Below, in pieces: positions 8,341 to 8,642 of a stretch of 8,642 nt of DNA. Each line of letters starts with the position of its first letter. Position 1 is the stretch's first letter. A program made the translations under genes and the position numbers. The stretch spans positions 1 through 8,642 of the forward strand of contig JAUZQR010000239.1 of the NCBI GenBank assembly GCA_030950865.1, written 5' to 3'. The stretch comes from Mariprofundaceae bacterium. GTDB lineage: Bacteria; Pseudomonadota; Zetaproteobacteria; Mariprofundales; Mariprofundaceae. Under the pieces are notes generated by a model, which saw only the letters and a program-made list of their open reading frames with translations, was not told the DNA's origin and did no database searches.

Positions 8341-8437
8341 CATTAGGACGGCAAGGATGCCTCCTTACTTGCAGCGATGCAGGGCGTGACAGGGCAGGAA
8401 GTCGTTCACGAATAACATATATCTACGGAGAGATAAA
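8341..8437 (+). promoter_or_regulatory. Structured flagellin mRNA leader with candidate CsrA/RsmA sites
   Basis: Three hairpins can be drawn. The first is AGGA-C-GGCA (8345-8353) with TGCC-TCCT (8358-8365), one bulged C and the loop AGGA. The second is CTTGCA (8368-8373) with TGCAGG (8378-8383), one wobble and a GCGA tetraloop. The third is CGTGA (8385-8389) with TCACG (8406-8410), with AGGGCAGGAAG inside its loop. The first hairpin's CAAGGATG (8352-8359) matches the core of the CsrA consensus RUACARGGAUGU, with GGA in the loop as preferred. Further GGA triplets are at 8397-8399 and in the Shine-Dalgarno GGAGAG (8427-8432), which lies 5 bases before the ATG. CsrA control of flagellin leaders is established in Bacillus and Campylobacter. 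Here it is inferred from sequence alone. Confidence 0.6.
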
Positions 8438-8642
8438 ATGGCATTAACAGTACAAACCAACGTGGCGGCGAACTCCGCTCTTAAAAGTATTAACACAAAT
8501 AGCATGAATATGAATAAATCTCTGGAACGCTTGTCTTCAGGTTTCCGGATTAACAATGCGGCAGATGATGCTGCAGGTTTTGCGGTATCTTCAAAACTTG
8601 ATGCACAGTCTTCACGTTTAAAAGCAGCATCTTTAAACGCGT
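8438..8642 (+). CDS. fliC: Flagellin, N-terminal part (gene continues past the window)
   Basis: Structural subunit of the flagellar filament, exported by the flagellar type III system. The 68 visible codons give the D0 domain and the start of D1: MALTVQTNVAANSALKSIN, then MNKSLERLSSGFRINNAADD and AAGFAVSSKLDAQ. NVAANSAL, SLERLSSGxRIN and ADDAAG are the conserved flagellin N-terminal signature that forms the coiled-coil filament core. The start is supported by GGAGAG 5 bases upstream and the MALTVQTN beginning. The frame is open to the last base, so the gene is cut by the window edge. The sigma28 promoter and long leader upstream fit a highly expressed late flagellar gene. Whether it is the major or an accessory flagellin (fliC, flaA and so on) cannot be told from this part. 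Confidence 0.95.
   Translation, partial: MALTVQTNVAANSALKSINTNSMNMNKSLERLSSGFRINNAADDAAGFAVSSKLDAQSSRLKAASLNA

Noticed and set aside
8365..8556. 63-codon minus-strand frame across the flagellin start.
   Set aside because: It is the shadow of the flagellin leader and N-terminal codons, which have clear promoter and family evidence on the plus strand.

Overview
The window (8642 bases, moderately AT-rich) is a stretch of bacterial housekeeping chromosome. It most likely comes from a Gram-negative, flagellated proteobacterium. The order gmk-rpoZ-spoT-ridA with recG further on is the arrangement seen in gammaproteobacteria such as Pseudomonas; E. coli has gmk-rpoZ-spoT-trmH-recG. The L28 protein is the short zinc-ribbon form rather than the longer, cysteine-free E. 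coli type, so a lineage outside the enteric gammaproteobacteria is plausible. A zetaproteobacterium would fit, but this is a weak inference.

Left block (1-2126, plus strand): the 3' part of an AGCS sodium:amino-acid symporter, a YfhL-type 2[4Fe-4S] ferredoxin and guanylate kinase are joined by 1-base and 4-base stop/start overlaps, so they look like one translationally coupled transcript. Second block (2141-5026, plus strand): a good sigma70-type promoter, then rpoZ (RNA polymerase omega), spoT (bifunctional ppGpp synthetase/hydrolase) and ridA (imine deaminase), the last two overlapping by 4 bases. Gmk handles guanine nucleotides, SpoT makes and destroys ppGpp, and omega forms part of a ppGpp site on RNA polymerase, so the two blocks share a nucleotide/stringent-response theme.

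Middle (5052-6262): a hairpin terminator lies between the convergent ridA and rpmB genes. rpmB (L28) is on the minus strand with a strong ribosome binding site. It is followed by more than 900 bases without a confident gene. This gap holds a doubtful 93-codon minus-strand ORF whose beginning resembles the tail of a TnpB transposase gene and the element's right end, some short direct repeats, and a palindrome of the kind dispersed in many proteobacterial genomes.

Right block (6263-8642, plus strand): recG, the fork-remodelling helicase, then a clear sigma28 (FliA) promoter, a roughly 97-base structured leader and the first 68 codons of a flagellin gene. The leader is the most interesting part of the window. 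Its first hairpin presents GGA in the loop inside a close match to the CsrA/RsmA consensus, a second GGA sits in the large loop of another hairpin, and a third is in the Shine-Dalgarno. This suggests post-transcriptional control of flagellin by CsrA.
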